The notes: generated by a model from the sequence alone, not told the origin. DNA of 64,000 nucleotides from Patescibacteria group bacterium (GCA_024239055.1 JANBVJ010000002.1:62001-126000); one strand, 5' to 3'; counted from the stretch's first letter, positions 1-8,531 are shown. Program-made: numbers and translations.

Positions 1-155
1 GTGCCTCTAAGTCCCTCTCCTTTTTTTGCAATAAACTTGTTGATGTTTGCTTTTCCTTCTGGATTGTCACCTACGTTAATTTTTCTTCTAGTCTTACTTG
101 GACTTCTTTTGTTTCTAATCGGATGGAACTTGCCTTTTTTAGTAAAGCCTTTCAT
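1..155 (-). CDS. KGF/FHPI-tag protein, 3' end beyond the window
   Basis: The reading frame starts with ATG at 155, which overlaps the TAA of the upstream gene (TAATG), and stays open to the window edge. It begins MKGFTKKGKFHPI and continues with a basic stretch (RNKRSPSKTRRK). The same start occurs in the proteins at 155-775 and 3203-4036, so this is a third member of a set that shares only this N-terminal tag. About 51 residues are visible, rich in Lys, Arg and Gly. The function is unknown. The overlap with the preceding gene suggests translational coupling. Confidence 0.7.
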   Translation of the reverse strand, partial: MKGFTKKGKFHPIRNKRSPSKTRRKINVGDNPEGKANINKFIAKKGEGLRG

Positions 156-775
156 TATAGTTCTGCTCCACAATCTTTGCAAATCCCTGTAGAAGTTCCT
201 GTCTTGTAACCCTTATGACATCTCCAACAATATTGTATAGCAGGTCTAGCAAAAACATCTAAGTTTCTAACTGTACCATCAGGAAACATTGCATGTTTGT
301 AACTTCCATGTCCAGCACCATCTGGTTCTGTCCATGTTTCAACTCTTATGTTACTTCCTCTGTAATCAACAAACTCTGGTTCACCAAACTTTATTCCCAT
401 CTCCATTAATCTTTTTTTGTTGTCACCATCTGCACGTTCTAATGCTCTATACATATCTCCTGATGCTAAAGCCTGAACAAAACTACCTCCCATTTTTAGA
501 AATAGATCCCCATGACCCTCTTTAACACTACGAGAATATTCTTTTGAGATAGGTGCATCAGGAAATGCTCTTACATAATGCATCCAGTTGTAAGATGGTT
601 TATTTTCTACAATTGTTCTCTTTAGTCTGTACCCTTCATTATCATATTTGGAAGTGTGAAAAACTTTGACTCCACCAGTTGGAGTCACCATGTCTTTTGA
701 TGGCATCCTTTTTTTTCTTGAAGATTGAGTAATAGGATGAAAAGTACCTTTACTATCCTTGAATCCTTTGACCAT
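155..775 (-). CDS. KGF/FHPI-tag protein with C-terminal zinc ribbon
   Basis: This is a 206-residue protein of unknown function. It starts MVKGFKDSKGTFHPI, the tag shared with the genes at 1-155 and 3203-4036. A short FPDGTVRNL motif near residue 168 resembles FADGTVRDL in the protein at 10210-11145. The C-terminus carries a four-cysteine zinc ribbon (C183, C186, C199, C202). The leader reads ATTTTAGAGTAGA directly before ATG, a motif repeated before several other genes here. A zinc ribbon suggests nucleic-acid or protein binding, but that is inference. It is the first gene of its operon, running left out of the window. Confidence 0.8.
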   Translation of the reverse strand: MVKGFKDSKGTFHPITQSSRKKRMPSKDMVTPTGGVKVFHTSKYDNEGYRLKRTIVENKPSYNWMHYVRAFPDAPISKEYSRSVKEGHGDLFLKMGGSFVQALASGDMYRALERADGDNKKRLMEMGIKFGEPEFVDYRGSNIRVETWTEPDGAGHGSYKHAMFPDGTVRNLDVFARPAIQYCWRCHKGYKTGTSTGICKDCGAEL

Positions 776-835
776 TCTACTCTAAAATAGTCACAATCTA
801 TTATCTTTTAAAGCGATTTGCTGAACAAATTTGAA

Positions 836-862
836 CTTGAGAGTGGATTTCCACAACTCAAG
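836..862. other. Stem-loop in the divergent promoter region
   Basis: CTTGAG and GTGG pair with CCAC and CTCAAG around an ATTT loop, with a small A/AA bulge. It lies in the 293-bp gap (776-1068) between the leftward gene starting at 775 and the rightward gene at 1069. The rest of the gap holds a TCTCCCT motif at 881-895 and the tandem repeat at 931-1032. It could be a terminator, an operator or an RNA leader element. Confidence 0.45.
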
Positions 863-930
863 CCAGTCACGATTCATTCACATATCTCCCTCCCCAATAG
901 AGTTTAATTGAATCAGACATCTAAGGCTAA

Positions 931-1032
931 GAAAAATTGTTTAAAAAATGTTTTGTAATTCGTCAATTAAAGGAGACATTAAAGAAAAATTGTTTGAAAA
1001 TGTTTTGTAATTCGTCAATTAAAGGAGACATT
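931..1032 (+). repeat. Two tandem ~50-bp promoter-region repeats
   Basis: Positions 931-980 and 984-1032 are near-identical. Each contains GAAAAATTGTTT, an AT-rich block that could hold a TATA box, TTTTGTAATTCGTCAATTAA and a terminal AGGAGACATT. The pair ends 36 bp before the ATG of the basic 40-residue protein. The repeat looks like a duplicated promoter or operator. AGGAGACATT is the complement of the TGTCTCC motif seen near other operons (7842, 11231, 21790). Confidence 0.75.
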
Positions 1033-1068
1033 ATACTAATTTGTACTAAGTGAACCTGCATTTTTTAC

Positions 1069-1191
1069 ATGGCTAAACAATCTCATGCCTCAAGAGTGAA
1101 GGCAGGAAAAAAAGGTGCTAGAACTCGAAAAGCGAAAAAGGCTAAACGAAAAGCATCAGCACGTAAAAGTGCAAGAAGAAGAAAACGCTAG
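1069..1191 (+). CDS. Small Lys/Arg-rich protein, candidate DNA-condensing protein
   Basis: This 40-residue frame starts with ATG and ends with TAG, and its last bases overlap the convergent gene ending at 1188. More than half the residues are Lys or Arg and the rest are mostly Ala, Ser and Gly (segments GARTRKAKK and ARKSARRRKR). No acidic residue is present. Such composition is typical of protamine-like or histone-H1-tail-like DNA-packing peptides, and an eL41-like ribosomal peptide is a less likely alternative. It is one of only two plus-strand genes and has its own duplicated promoter region. A virion nucleoprotein role is inference. Confidence 0.7.
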   Translation: MAKQSHASRVKAGKKGARTRKAKKAKRKASARKSARRRKR

Positions 1192-1664
1192 TCTGATTCA
1201 GTAGTAATGATGATGACAGCAATTATTTTTTTATTTATCTCTACTTCCAGTTCACCATGATGTATTCTTACAAAGTGTTCCTTGTGACCTGAACCTTTGA
1301 AGTTTCCTTTGCACTTGTAAATATCAACCTTTGACATGTTTAGATCTCCTGTTGCCTTTCTTTGTAAGTTCATGTAGACTTTGCCAATAGGACATCTTAA
1401 TTGTGGTTGCCTTTCAAACAATCTTTTTCCTAAGACTTTGCCATCAGGTTTTTTAAAAATATCTGAAACATTATTGAGTAGGAAATATTTTTTTGCTTTC
1501 TTAATTATAATCAGATGTTCATTGTGTGCCTTGTCTCCCTTGCAGTGACCAATCCAAACTCCTAACTTTCTACTTGATATTGGTTGCAGATAGTTGAGTC
1601 TGTTTGGTCTTGATTGAATCTCACCAATGACACACCTGTAGTTTTTTGCTTGTGCCTCTTTCAT
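1188..1664 (-). CDS. Hypothetical protein with repeated CKG...HxEH motif
   Basis: This 158-residue basic protein has no family I recognise. It contains a degenerate internal repeat: CKGDKAHNEHL near residue 42 and CKGNFKGSGHKEHF near residue 117. These Cys/His clusters could bind zinc. The C-terminus is a short hydrophobic strand. Its ATG overlaps the stop of the upstream zinc protein (ATGA), so the pair is translationally coupled. The start is the only sensible one because the two frames share these bases. Confidence 0.7.
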   Translation of the reverse strand: MKEAQAKNYRCVIGEIQSRPNRLNYLQPISSRKLGVWIGHCKGDKAHNEHLIIIKKAKKYFLLNNVSDIFKKPDGKVLGKRLFERQPQLRCPIGKVYMNLQRKATGDLNMSKVDIYKCKGNFKGSGHKEHFVRIHHGELEVEINKKIIAVIIITTESD

Positions 1665-2320
1665 TTTAGTTCTTCCAGAGATTGCATTAGTGTCAACTGC
1701 TTTTCCTTTGATGGCATAAGATCAATGCCAAACATTCCAATGAAAACTCTTCCACATACAACATGAAAATTGAAAGTTTCTCTTCTGTAAAGTTTTTGTG
1801 AGAACAAAGTTACTGATGAAATTGTTTCTCCCCAATGTCTAGGATTGTCAAGTGTATTGCACTGCTCTTGGCAAGTGCATGTTAACTCATGTAAACAAAG
1901 CCTGCAAACTTTGTTTCTATGATCACGAAGAATTTGTCCCATGTGTTTTATTCTTCTCCAAACTTCATTCTGCATTTCAGTCTTGATTTGTCTTTGTCTT
2001 TCAATCGGACTGTTTAAAGATACAAGTTTGTCTTGTTCTTGAAGTGCTCTAGTAATCTCCCTTTCAAGATCTCTTACTTTTTCATCGTATGCTTTTTCTG
2101 GTTTCCATATTTTCTGCCTTAATCCCTGCAAATTATTCATTCTAGTCTTGATATTTTGAGACTGAACTAGCAATCTCCCAAAAACTTGATCGGAATGAGA
2201 CTGACAAACTTCTCTTTCACCATTCCACATTCCATGTGCATCTCTGTAGTAGATGTAATTAATTCCAGTTATCGATCCACATCTTAAACCGTTTTCTTTT
2301 ATGTGCTGACAACTTCCCAT
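1661..2320 (-). CDS. Cys-rich zinc-binding protein with central coiled coil
   Basis: This 219-residue protein has an N-terminal Cys/His cluster (C4, C14, C39, H42) and a second Cys cluster at about residues 139-154 (CRLC, CTC, C154). A charged helical segment at roughly 55-135 separates them and is likely a coiled coil. It resembles a two-zinc-module nucleic-acid or scaffold protein, but no named family is recognised. Its ATG comes directly after the stop of the small zinc protein at 2321-2485, and its end overlaps the next gene by four bases. Confidence 0.75.
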   Translation of the reverse strand: MGSCQHIKENGLRCGSITGINYIYYRDAHGMWNGEREVCQSHSDQVFGRLLVQSQNIKTRMNNLQGLRQKIWKPEKAYDEKVRDLEREITRALQEQDKLVSLNSPIERQRQIKTEMQNEVWRRIKHMGQILRDHRNKVCRLCLHELTCTCQEQCNTLDNPRHWGETISSVTLFSQKLYRRETFNFHVVCGRVFIGMFGIDLMPSKEKQLTLMQSLEELK

Positions 2321-2485
2321 TCACTTCACTTTCTTTTTGAGATGATCTGCACGACACTTTAATGAACAGAAAAAAAGATCATGGAAAAAAGTTGGGTTCT
2401 CCCTGAAATAAAGTCCACAATACTTTTCACACTCTGCACATTCTAGAGTTGTGTACTTTAATTTGTCATCATCATACATTGTCAT
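2321..2485 (-). CDS. Zinc-finger micro-protein, 54 residues
   Basis: This small frame starts MTMYDDDKLKY and ends with TGA immediately before the ATG of the next gene. It has CAEC at residues 16-19, C23, C40 and C44, with a basic C-terminus (HLKKKVK), so a treble-clef or similar zinc finger is plausible. A second ATG at 2479 would give 52 residues. Tight packing against the downstream gene supports it being real. The function is unknown; nucleic-acid binding is a guess. Confidence 0.65.
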   Translation of the reverse strand: MTMYDDDKLKYTTLECAECEKYCGLYFRENPTFFHDLFFCSLKCRADHLKKKVK

Positions 2486-2536
2486 TGGGTACTCTGTTTC
2501 CGTAAATTCTCAGGAATAAAAGAATTTCTATGATCT

Positions 2537-3202
2537 TTATCCGAACCTAATTTTATAGATAAATGGTTCGTTGTTGGCAAGATTGTTTATCTTTGTACAA
2601 TCTCCACCACATGTAACCTCTACATCATACCTAGTCAGTTCAACATCAGCAAATACCCTTATACCTGTATCAAAAGTAAATGGTAAATCTGATAATGATC
2701 TTTCTTTGACTACCATTGTCTTTGTGCCAATTGATCTTCCATCATCTGTCCTGATGAACTCCATTGTAATTGTGAATTCTAGATCTGTGATGTTTGTAAA
2801 TGCAAGTTGGGTTACAAGTGCATCAAAATTTTCTGTAGTTATTACTGGTAGCAATTGCAAGAATGTCCCACTTCCTTCTGTATAACATCTATCAAAGTCT
2901 GCTACAGCAACTTCTGGATGGAATACCTGTCCACCAGAATTTGGTGAAGATCTTCCCAAGTACAACCGTTGATCAGTCTCCAAGTCTAAACCAAAACCTG
3001 CTTCATCAAATGCTCCCCACAATTTAAATCGCAAATCACAAACTGTAGAACCATCTCTGTTTTTTGCTTTGTTTGCTTGTTGTTCAAAGAAATCTTCAAT
3101 GAATGCAAAAACATTTGTAAAAAATGCTGAAAAGAATGTTATTGCAAAGACAATTACAATAAGAAAAAAGGCTACACCAATTAGCGAACCTGCTAATCCC
3201 AA
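2537..3202 (-). CDS. Single-pass membrane protein, beta-rich exterior
   Basis: This 221-residue protein opens with a long hydrophobic segment (about residues 4-35), followed by a charged linker and a beta-rich soluble part containing two CxGxC-type cysteines near the C-terminus. The topology fits an N-terminal anchor with the rest outside the cell or on a particle surface. Its ATG directly follows the stop of the upstream FHPI-tag coiled-coil gene, so both are likely made from one message. No family is recognised. Confidence 0.75.
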   Translation of the reverse strand: MGLAGSLIGVAFFLIVIVFAITFFSAFFTNVFAFIEDFFEQQANKAKNRDGSTVCDLRFKLWGAFDEAGFGLDLETDQRLYLGRSSPNSGGQVFHPEVAVADFDRCYTEGSGTFLQLLPVITTENFDALVTQLAFTNITDLEFTITMEFIRTDDGRSIGTKTMVVKERSLSDLPFTFDTGIRVFADVELTRYDVEVTCGGDCTKINNLANNEPFIYKIRFG

Positions 3203-4036
3203 TTAAACTATCTCCGATGGAAAGCCAAACTTAAAGTCCTTGTTCTCACTTTTCTCTTGATCTTTTGCCATCTCATCAAAGACATCCTGTGCAAATGTTG
3301 TTTCTTGTTTCTGTTCTGTATCGGCTTTCTTTTCTGACTGTTCTGCCTTTGCTTTTGATTCTTTTACATCTTCTTTTGGAGCACCTTGATTCATTCGTTT
3401 ATTCAGTTCATCAATGTCTTTTTGATGCTGTTTTTCTGCTTCTTTGTGTTGTTTTGCTTCATTTTGTAATTTTTCTATCTTGTTAAGCCATTTTTTATGA
3501 TCTTGTTTCTCTTGCTGTGCAAACTTGTCATCTCTTTCTGCTTCAATCTTCTTGAAAACTGCTTCTGACTCTGTTAGTGCCATTTCAAATGCATCGTTAA
3601 GTTGTTTCTGTTCTGCTTCACTCTTTCCTTTAATTTTTTCCTTGAACCTTTTTTCTTCCCTGATAAATTCTCCAAGAACTTTTTCAACAAATCTGTTTGT
3701 CTTTTTTCCTTGTGGAAGGTCAGGAATGTTTTGTCTGATAAACTTCTCAAGTTCTTTTGGTCTTGTAATTTCCTGTGCTCTTGCTAATCTAAATGACCTT
3801 ATCAATGCAACTCTGAATTTTCTACGAAGATCTAAATCTTCTTGGAATTTTTGATTCTGAGTTGATTTCCAATCATTGTATCTGTCTCGATTTAATCTTG
3901 CAAAGTCCTTTGCTCCCTGACTCAGAATTTCAGATAGACCGGAATCATTTGCATATCTAACTCTAGACTTTCTTACTCCCTTTGATTGAGAAATCGGATG
4001 GAATTTGCCATCCCGATCTTTAAATCCTTTAACCAT
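3203..4036 (-). CDS. KGF/FHPI-tag protein with long coiled coil
   Basis: This 277-residue protein begins MVKGFKDRDGKFHPISQS, matching the tag at 155-775 and 1-155, and then a basic KGVRKSRVR patch. From about residue 75 on it is highly charged and helical with heptad character (KEAEKQHQKDIDELNKR), so an extended coiled coil is likely. It has no cysteines or membrane segment. The tag may be a docking or nucleic-acid element attached to different effector parts, which is inference. The leader AGTAGA before ATG matches the gene at 775. Confidence 0.8.
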   Translation of the reverse strand: MVKGFKDRDGKFHPISQSKGVRKSRVRYANDSGLSEILSQGAKDFARLNRDRYNDWKSTQNQKFQEDLDLRRKFRVALIRSFRLARAQEITRPKELEKFIRQNIPDLPQGKKTNRFVEKVLGEFIREEKRFKEKIKGKSEAEQKQLNDAFEMALTESEAVFKKIEAERDDKFAQQEKQDHKKWLNKIEKLQNEAKQHKEAEKQHQKDIDELNKRMNQGAPKEDVKESKAKAEQSEKKADTEQKQETTFAQDVFDEMAKDQEKSENKDFKFGFPSEIV

Positions 4037-4093
4037 TCTACTTTACAATTTTTTCAATTGTTTTCTGCATATTAAACAGATCTGAGTAAAACT

Positions 4094-4882
4094 CTATTCT
4101 CTCTTTGGTGGATTTTGTTGGTCTCCACCTTGACCAGTCATGAGTCTTGCAGTCTCTAACTCCTTCTCCATCGCTAGTGTTCCTGTGTAAATTCTTTCTA
4201 TCTTGTCAGTTTCCTTCTCTTCTCTAATGTCTAATGCTCTCATAACAATATTAGATATTGCAGGTTCAATTCGTGTATTCAAGAATGTAACCTCATTGTT
4301 TCTGTAGTTAATCATACCAAAACCATCAAACTCATTTTGCCATTGAACTCCATAATGATGATAGAGTATCAATTTTTTCCAGATTTGAGGAATGTTTCTA
4401 ATCTCTGCCTTCCAATCTTCTGACCTTACCCAAGCATCCTCTAATGACTTTGGGAGATTCGTTTCTTCTTTTTTTCCTAGCATTTTATGAAATATGCTTG
4501 GCTTTGCAGTATTCACATTGATTACTTGTCTTTCTGGTTGCTGTGGATCTCCCTCCTTTTTTATGTAATTTGATTTTTGATATGACTCTGTATCACTTCC
4601 GGCAATCTCAGATACATCTTTTACAACTAGATAGACTGCCTTTGTTATGCCTGAGAGTTCTGTTTGAAATTTGATAAATTCAGACTGAGTTGATTCTAGA
4701 TACTGGTAAATGTATTCAGGTTTGTCTTTGTCTTTTTTATTCTCAAGAATAGTTTTGTAATACCAAGTGTTTACCTTCACGAAGAAATCTGTTAACTGTT
4801 TTTGCTCTCTTGGTATCCTATCATAAGATTCCTGAAATATCTCAGCGAAATCTGATATTGCTTCTTTTTCTACGCTACTCAT
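4094..4882 (-). CDS. Hypothetical soluble protein
   Basis: This 262-residue, mostly helical, charged protein has no membrane segment and no motif I recognise. It lies between a large membrane protein gene (start 12 bases upstream) and a coiled-coil protein gene, in the same leftward operon. The close spacing suggests it acts with the membrane proteins at 4895-7568, perhaps on their cytoplasmic or interior side. That role is inference from context only. Confidence 0.75.
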   Translation of the reverse strand: MSSVEKEAISDFAEIFQESYDRIPREQKQLTDFFVKVNTWYYKTILENKKDKDKPEYIYQYLESTQSEFIKFQTELSGITKAVYLVVKDVSEIAGSDTESYQKSNYIKKEGDPQQPERQVINVNTAKPSIFHKMLGKKEETNLPKSLEDAWVRSEDWKAEIRNIPQIWKKLILYHHYGVQWQNEFDGFGMINYRNNEVTFLNTRIEPAISNIVMRALDIREEKETDKIERIYTGTLAMEKELETARLMTGQGGDQQNPPKRE

Positions 4883-4894
4883 GTTTCATCATAC

Positions 4895-6127
4895 CTACAA
4901 ATTTGCATTCACATCAACTCCCTCTTCTTCCATCAAGTCCTGATCCTGTTGGCTTCGAGATTTTCTAGTCATCATATAGATTGCCATCGTTGCAACGCCT
5001 CCCATTGCCTGTAAGAACTGTGGAGGTATGCCACTCAATGATGGAATCATTACTGGTAGATAACCTGCAACTATAATTGCGAAAATTGTAAGTGCAATCC
5101 ATTGAATAATGTCCTTTGGCTTGTAAAATCCTGCTGGTAAGTCCGTACCAATTAGTTTTTTCTGTCCAAGTAGTAATTTTAACGTGTTAATCTTTTGCCT
5201 GTACTTGTTTAGCAACTGGTCTCTTGTCTGTAATTCTTCTTGCTGTACTTGGATGTGCTCATCTAAGCCTTCAATGTATTCTACCTGCTTTGATGCCTGT
5301 ACCATTGATGATGCTACCTTTGCTAAATCTTCTGAATAAGGTAAGATGTTGATGTTCATTTCTACTTCTTCTGGTTTCCTATCTTTCCAGACATTGAATA
5401 TTACTTCGTTTTCTTCTGCTTCGTTTTTCTTATCATAGGTAGATCTTAGTTTTGCGTTTGGAATTGGTGACATTAGCCATACATCCATCCATTGTTTGTT
5501 TGAAACTTCAACTTCAAACCTTTCAGTTGAATTGTGGCATACACATGTTTTCATATATTCCCAACCGAATGTAGCCCAAGAGAACTTTGATTCTGATTGT
5601 GAGAATGAAATCTCTGGTTCATCTAGTGGAGCAGTTGAAATTAACATTGGTGGTATTCCCCTTCTCTTTACAGTTGATGTAATCAATTCCTTTGTGTCCC
5701 TGTAGTAAGCCTGATAGAAGAACAACTGTTCATTATCTCTAAGTCTAAGAATCTCATTTATTGCCTTTGTGAATTTTTTGTTTGATTTTAATGCACGAAT
5801 GATTGATGCCCTTACAGGAGCATCATATTTGTTTACAAACATTTCGACCAGACCTTGACCCATAATTACGAACTGGATTATTCCAAGTGGTTCTTCTGAA
5901 TTTGGATGTCGCCTTGCATTTACTACGTATCTTACTCCAATGAATGCCAAAATTAGTAGCAATAATACTGAGAATAATGGAGCATAGTTTGGAATTATAA
6001 TTGTACCACCTTCTGCTGTAGGTTGGATTGGGTTCAACATTGTCTGCCAAAAGTCCACAAATGGATTTCCTGTTGCTCTAGATTGCAGGAAAACAGACTC
6101 TAGGAATAATAATATGCTATTTACCAT
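4895..6127 (-). CDS. Multi-pass membrane protein with coiled coil
   Basis: The protein has about 410 residues if it starts at MVNSILLFLES. A longer form from 6163 would overlap the upstream gene by 47 bases, so the shorter start (11-base overlap) is preferred. It has an N-terminal hydrophobic segment, a strong transmembrane helix near residue 50 (FSVLLLLILAFIG), a soluble middle, a coiled coil at about 270-320 and two or three helices near the C-terminus. The architecture suggests a membrane-embedded structural or scaffold component that works with its neighbour at 6117-7568. No family is recognised. Confidence 0.75.
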   Translation of the reverse strand: MVNSILLFLESVFLQSRATGNPFVDFWQTMLNPIQPTAEGGTIIIPNYAPLFSVLLLLILAFIGVRYVVNARRHPNSEEPLGIIQFVIMGQGLVEMFVNKYDAPVRASIIRALKSNKKFTKAINEILRLRDNEQLFFYQAYYRDTKELITSTVKRRGIPPMLISTAPLDEPEISFSQSESKFSWATFGWEYMKTCVCHNSTERFEVEVSNKQWMDVWLMSPIPNAKLRSTYDKKNEAEENEVIFNVWKDRKPEEVEMNINILPYSEDLAKVASSMVQASKQVEYIEGLDEHIQVQQEELQTRDQLLNKYRQKINTLKLLLGQKKLIGTDLPAGFYKPKDIIQWIALTIFAIIVAGYLPVMIPSLSGIPPQFLQAMGGVATMAIYMMTRKSRSQQDQDLMEEEGVDVNANL

Positions 6128-7568
6128 TTCTTTTCCTCTGCTCCATTTTTGCGAATATTGCATAGTAGATTACCTTCTCGGCAATCTCTTGTTTTTTCAT
6201 AAATTCTAACGGAATGTCTGCCCTGTTTCTTAGTGCCCACTTTCTGTATTTTACAATCCATCCGTATGACTCGTTTAACTGGTTGTACTCGAACTCATCA
6301 AACATGTCATCCTTGAATCTTCTATTATCAAAGTCAATTGCTTGTAGAATTGTAAGGAAATCTTTTGGTCTTGACCTTAGAATTGTTCCTTCTTCAATTA
6401 TTTCTTCTTCTTTTGGAGAGGGAGGTGTCGGAGGGAGAACCTTTTCTTCTTCTTCTTCTCCAATTACAAATCCACCTGATGGTTCTACTGCTTTTTCTAT
6501 CAGTTCATCTAGTTCATCAGGTTTTCCTTCTGCACCTGATTGTAATTCTCTTAGTACCTCAACTGTAGTTTCTGAATCTTCATGTTCAACTATTTCTACT
6601 TCTGCTTCTTCTGGATCTTCCTTTTTCTTTCTGAAAGAAATTATTTTTTTTAACTTTGATTCCCTTTGTTTTTTTGGAATGTTATCTCTGATTACTGGAA
6701 TGTTCATTATTGCTTTGAGATCTTGTTTTAACTGCTGTAATGGTTCGCTAACTGATCTTACTAGGTTGTCCATACTCAGAGTCATTGTGTTAATTTGAAC
6801 AAGTGAATCATCCAAGTCATTTACTTTTGAATCAAACTTTCTTTTTCCTGTAAACGAACTGATTAGAGTTACTAATGATAGAATTACAACTCCTAAAATT
6901 AACAACCACATGTAGGCAATTCCTGTTGCCTGTGTCTGTGTGTTTGTGTTAAATGCTGTAACCATTGCAGGAATCTGTGCAATGAATGTTAATGACTCAC
7001 CAAAAATTTCTTCCTTAGTTGGAACTGGTGTAGGTTTAATTGTATTAGCAAATAAAGTCATGCAGAATCTTTTAGTATCAAACTTTTCTTGTGTGCTTTG
7101 TACAATTGCATTGTTGGAAAGATATTCTATGTAGATTTGTCTTGGCTTTTCATCAGGATAATTTACTTCTATGTAGATTTCATACTGGTCTGCTTCATCT
7201 GTGTAAAATGTCATGACTTGGTTTGTTGTTTGTCTTACTGGAAATGATGTTCCTTGCTGTTTGAATTCTTGTTTTACATCTGTAGAAGTATCATAGAATA
7301 TTTTGATGCTGAATGGAATCTGTGCTGAACCTCCCTGAACAACCTTCCTAGTACATTCCTCTGGATTTCTAATCTGTTCTAACTGTTGTTCGAATGGAAG
7401 TATTTGTGCAAAAGCAGATGGAATAATTACAAACTCTATTTCATTTTCATCCATCCATTGAGTAAAAACTACAAACCAAACTGTATAGGTAATTCCAATT
7501 AAAACTCCAAGTCCAATACATGCTAACTGTGTTTTGATTGGTAGTGGTTTCTCACTTGACATCTTCAT
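6117..7568 (-). CDS. Two-pass membrane protein with acidic linker
   Basis: This 483-residue protein has an N-terminal transmembrane segment (about residues 14-36), a beta-rich domain of about 170 residues, a second helix near 218-240, a basic and then strongly acidic low-complexity part (runs of Glu and Pro near 320-400) and a helical C-terminal domain. The layout places the beta domain outside and the long C-terminal part inside. ATG at 7568 or the second ATG at 7562 are both possible. It overlaps both neighbours, so it belongs to one coupled set. Confidence 0.75.
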   Translation of the reverse strand: MKMSSEKPLPIKTQLACIGLGVLIGITYTVWFVVFTQWMDENEIEFVIIPSAFAQILPFEQQLEQIRNPEECTRKVVQGGSAQIPFSIKIFYDTSTDVKQEFKQQGTSFPVRQTTNQVMTFYTDEADQYEIYIEVNYPDEKPRQIYIEYLSNNAIVQSTQEKFDTKRFCMTLFANTIKPTPVPTKEEIFGESLTFIAQIPAMVTAFNTNTQTQATGIAYMWLLILGVVILSLVTLISSFTGKRKFDSKVNDLDDSLVQINTMTLSMDNLVRSVSEPLQQLKQDLKAIMNIPVIRDNIPKKQRESKLKKIISFRKKKEDPEEAEVEIVEHEDSETTVEVLRELQSGAEGKPDELDELIEKAVEPSGGFVIGEEEEEKVLPPTPPSPKEEEIIEEGTILRSRPKDFLTILQAIDFDNRRFKDDMFDEFEYNQLNESYGWIVKYRKWALRNRADIPLEFMKKQEIAEKVIYYAIFAKMEQRKRNGK

Positions 7569-7809
7569 CTCTCATCTCCCTTGAATTATGCAGAAAGTTT
7601 TTTCCTTCTGCATCTGACTGAATTATTTTGAGTTCCTCAATCATCAACTTTTTTTCTAGTGGCTTTGCTAGTTTGAAGTTCTCTATCCATTTGATAGAAG
7701 TCAGGGTAATGAGTTGATGGACACTCTTTATCGGAAAATCAGGATCGGAGACAATATGTTTTAGGTAATCTCTGAATGTTGGTACTACTTTTACGGTTGC
7801 TCTTTCCAT
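7552..7809 (-). CDS. Small soluble protein, start reassigned
   Basis: Starting at MERATVKVV, the protein has 85 residues. An in-frame ATG at 7836 would add nine residues, but it would put two copies of the TGTCTCC motif inside or hard against the coding region, so 7809 is preferred. It is a short alpha-helical protein; the first strand followed by helices is vaguely reminiscent of ribbon-helix-helix regulators, without enough evidence for a call. It overlaps the next gene by 17 bases. Confidence 0.6.
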   Translation of the reverse strand: MERATVKVVPTFRDYLKHIVSDPDFPIKSVHQLITLTSIKWIENFKLAKPLEKKLMIEELKIIQSDAEGKNFLHNSREMRDEDVK

Positions 7810-7817
7810 GATGGGTA

Positions 7818-7859
7818 AATGTCTCCATGTCCCCATTCATCCATGTCTCCCTAAAGGGA
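7818..7859. promoter_or_regulatory. Double TGTCTCC operator-like motif
   Basis: TGTCTCC occurs at 7819-7826 and again at 7844-7850, where it extends to CATGTCTCCCTAAAGGGA. The two are about 24 bp apart just upstream of the gene starting at 7809. The same core appears in front of other operons (970, 1022, 11231, 21790), so a shared regulator is likely. The identity of the regulator is unknown. Confidence 0.5.
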
Positions 7860-7896
7860 ATTGGAAAAGTAAGTTAGACTAATTAGTAAAAATTGT

Positions 7897-8010
7897 TTAA
7901 AGTCCAATCATTGCCATTATTGGATCACGTACTTCTGGAACTGATGCTACAATCAATCCAACTGTAACTACTATTGCAAGACCGATTCCGGCTACAATTT
8001 TTTCACTCAA
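7897..8010 (-). CDS. 37-residue single-pass membrane protein
   Basis: This frame starts with TTG, which overlaps the TGA of the upstream gene (TTGA), and ends with TAA at 7897. It encodes SEKIVAGIGLAIVVTVGLIV followed by ASVPEVRDPIMAMIGL: a short polar head, one clean transmembrane helix and a short tail. The overlap and the compact hydrophobic design support it being real. Small hydrophobic proteins of this type are known as coat or envelope components in some archaeal viruses, but that role is inference. Confidence 0.6.
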   Translation of the reverse strand: MSEKIVAGIGLAIVVTVGLIVASVPEVRDPIMAMIGL

Positions 8011-8531
8011 GGAATACCAATAAGACCCATTTCTTGTAACTGACCAGTTCTGTCACCAAAACTTTGATCACCTATGACATTGATTGTTACAAATAGATCT
8101 AACCCAACTTCGGTACGTTCTCCTAAAACCCACCACTTCTTATCAAATCTCCCATCATCTACACATAACAATAATGGGTCAGGTGCAACTCCACCAAAAC
8201 CATCACCTTGTAAGAAACATAATGTATTTTCTCCACGTATGATAATCACGCCTTCTCTTTCTTCGACTCTTATAGGATTTTGTACATCATTTATTTGGAA
8301 TGTACATGATCTTGTAGAATCAATCTGGAAACACGAATTTGGTATTTCAGTTCCTTCTGCAAAACAGTTTAACTTGTTACAATCAGCAAGAAAACCACCA
8401 CCAGTTAATAAAATATTTGTTGATCTTGCTGTACTAATTTGGAGTCTATCTGCCTCAATTAATACAACACTGCCAAATCCAATAATTATTAACGCAAGTC
8501 CTATTCCTATCAATGCCTTCCTTGAGACCAT
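8007..8531 (-). CDS. Membrane-anchored secreted protein, Cys-rich
   Basis: This 174-residue protein has an N-terminal hydrophobic segment (residues 8-27) that can act as a signal anchor. The exterior part has several cysteines (CNKLNC, C, C, C, C), which may form disulfides. It is beta-rich and unlike any family I recognise. The leader carries ATTTTAGATT directly before ATG. It is followed by the overlapping 37-residue membrane protein. Confidence 0.7.
   Translation of the reverse strand: MVSRKALIGIGLALIIIGFGSVVLIEADRLQISTARSTNILLTGGGFLADCNKLNCFAEGTEIPNSCFQIDSTRSCTFQINDVQNPIRVEEREGVIIIRGENTLCFLQGDGFGGVAPDPLLLCVDDGRFDKKWWVLGERTEVGLDLFVTINVIGDQSFGDRTGQLQEMGLIGIP

Noticed and set aside
1069..1191. 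Ribosomal protein eL41 for the basic peptide
   Set aside because: It is longer than eL41, has Ala/Ser/Gly repeats and lacks the usual pattern, so a DNA-packing peptide fits better.
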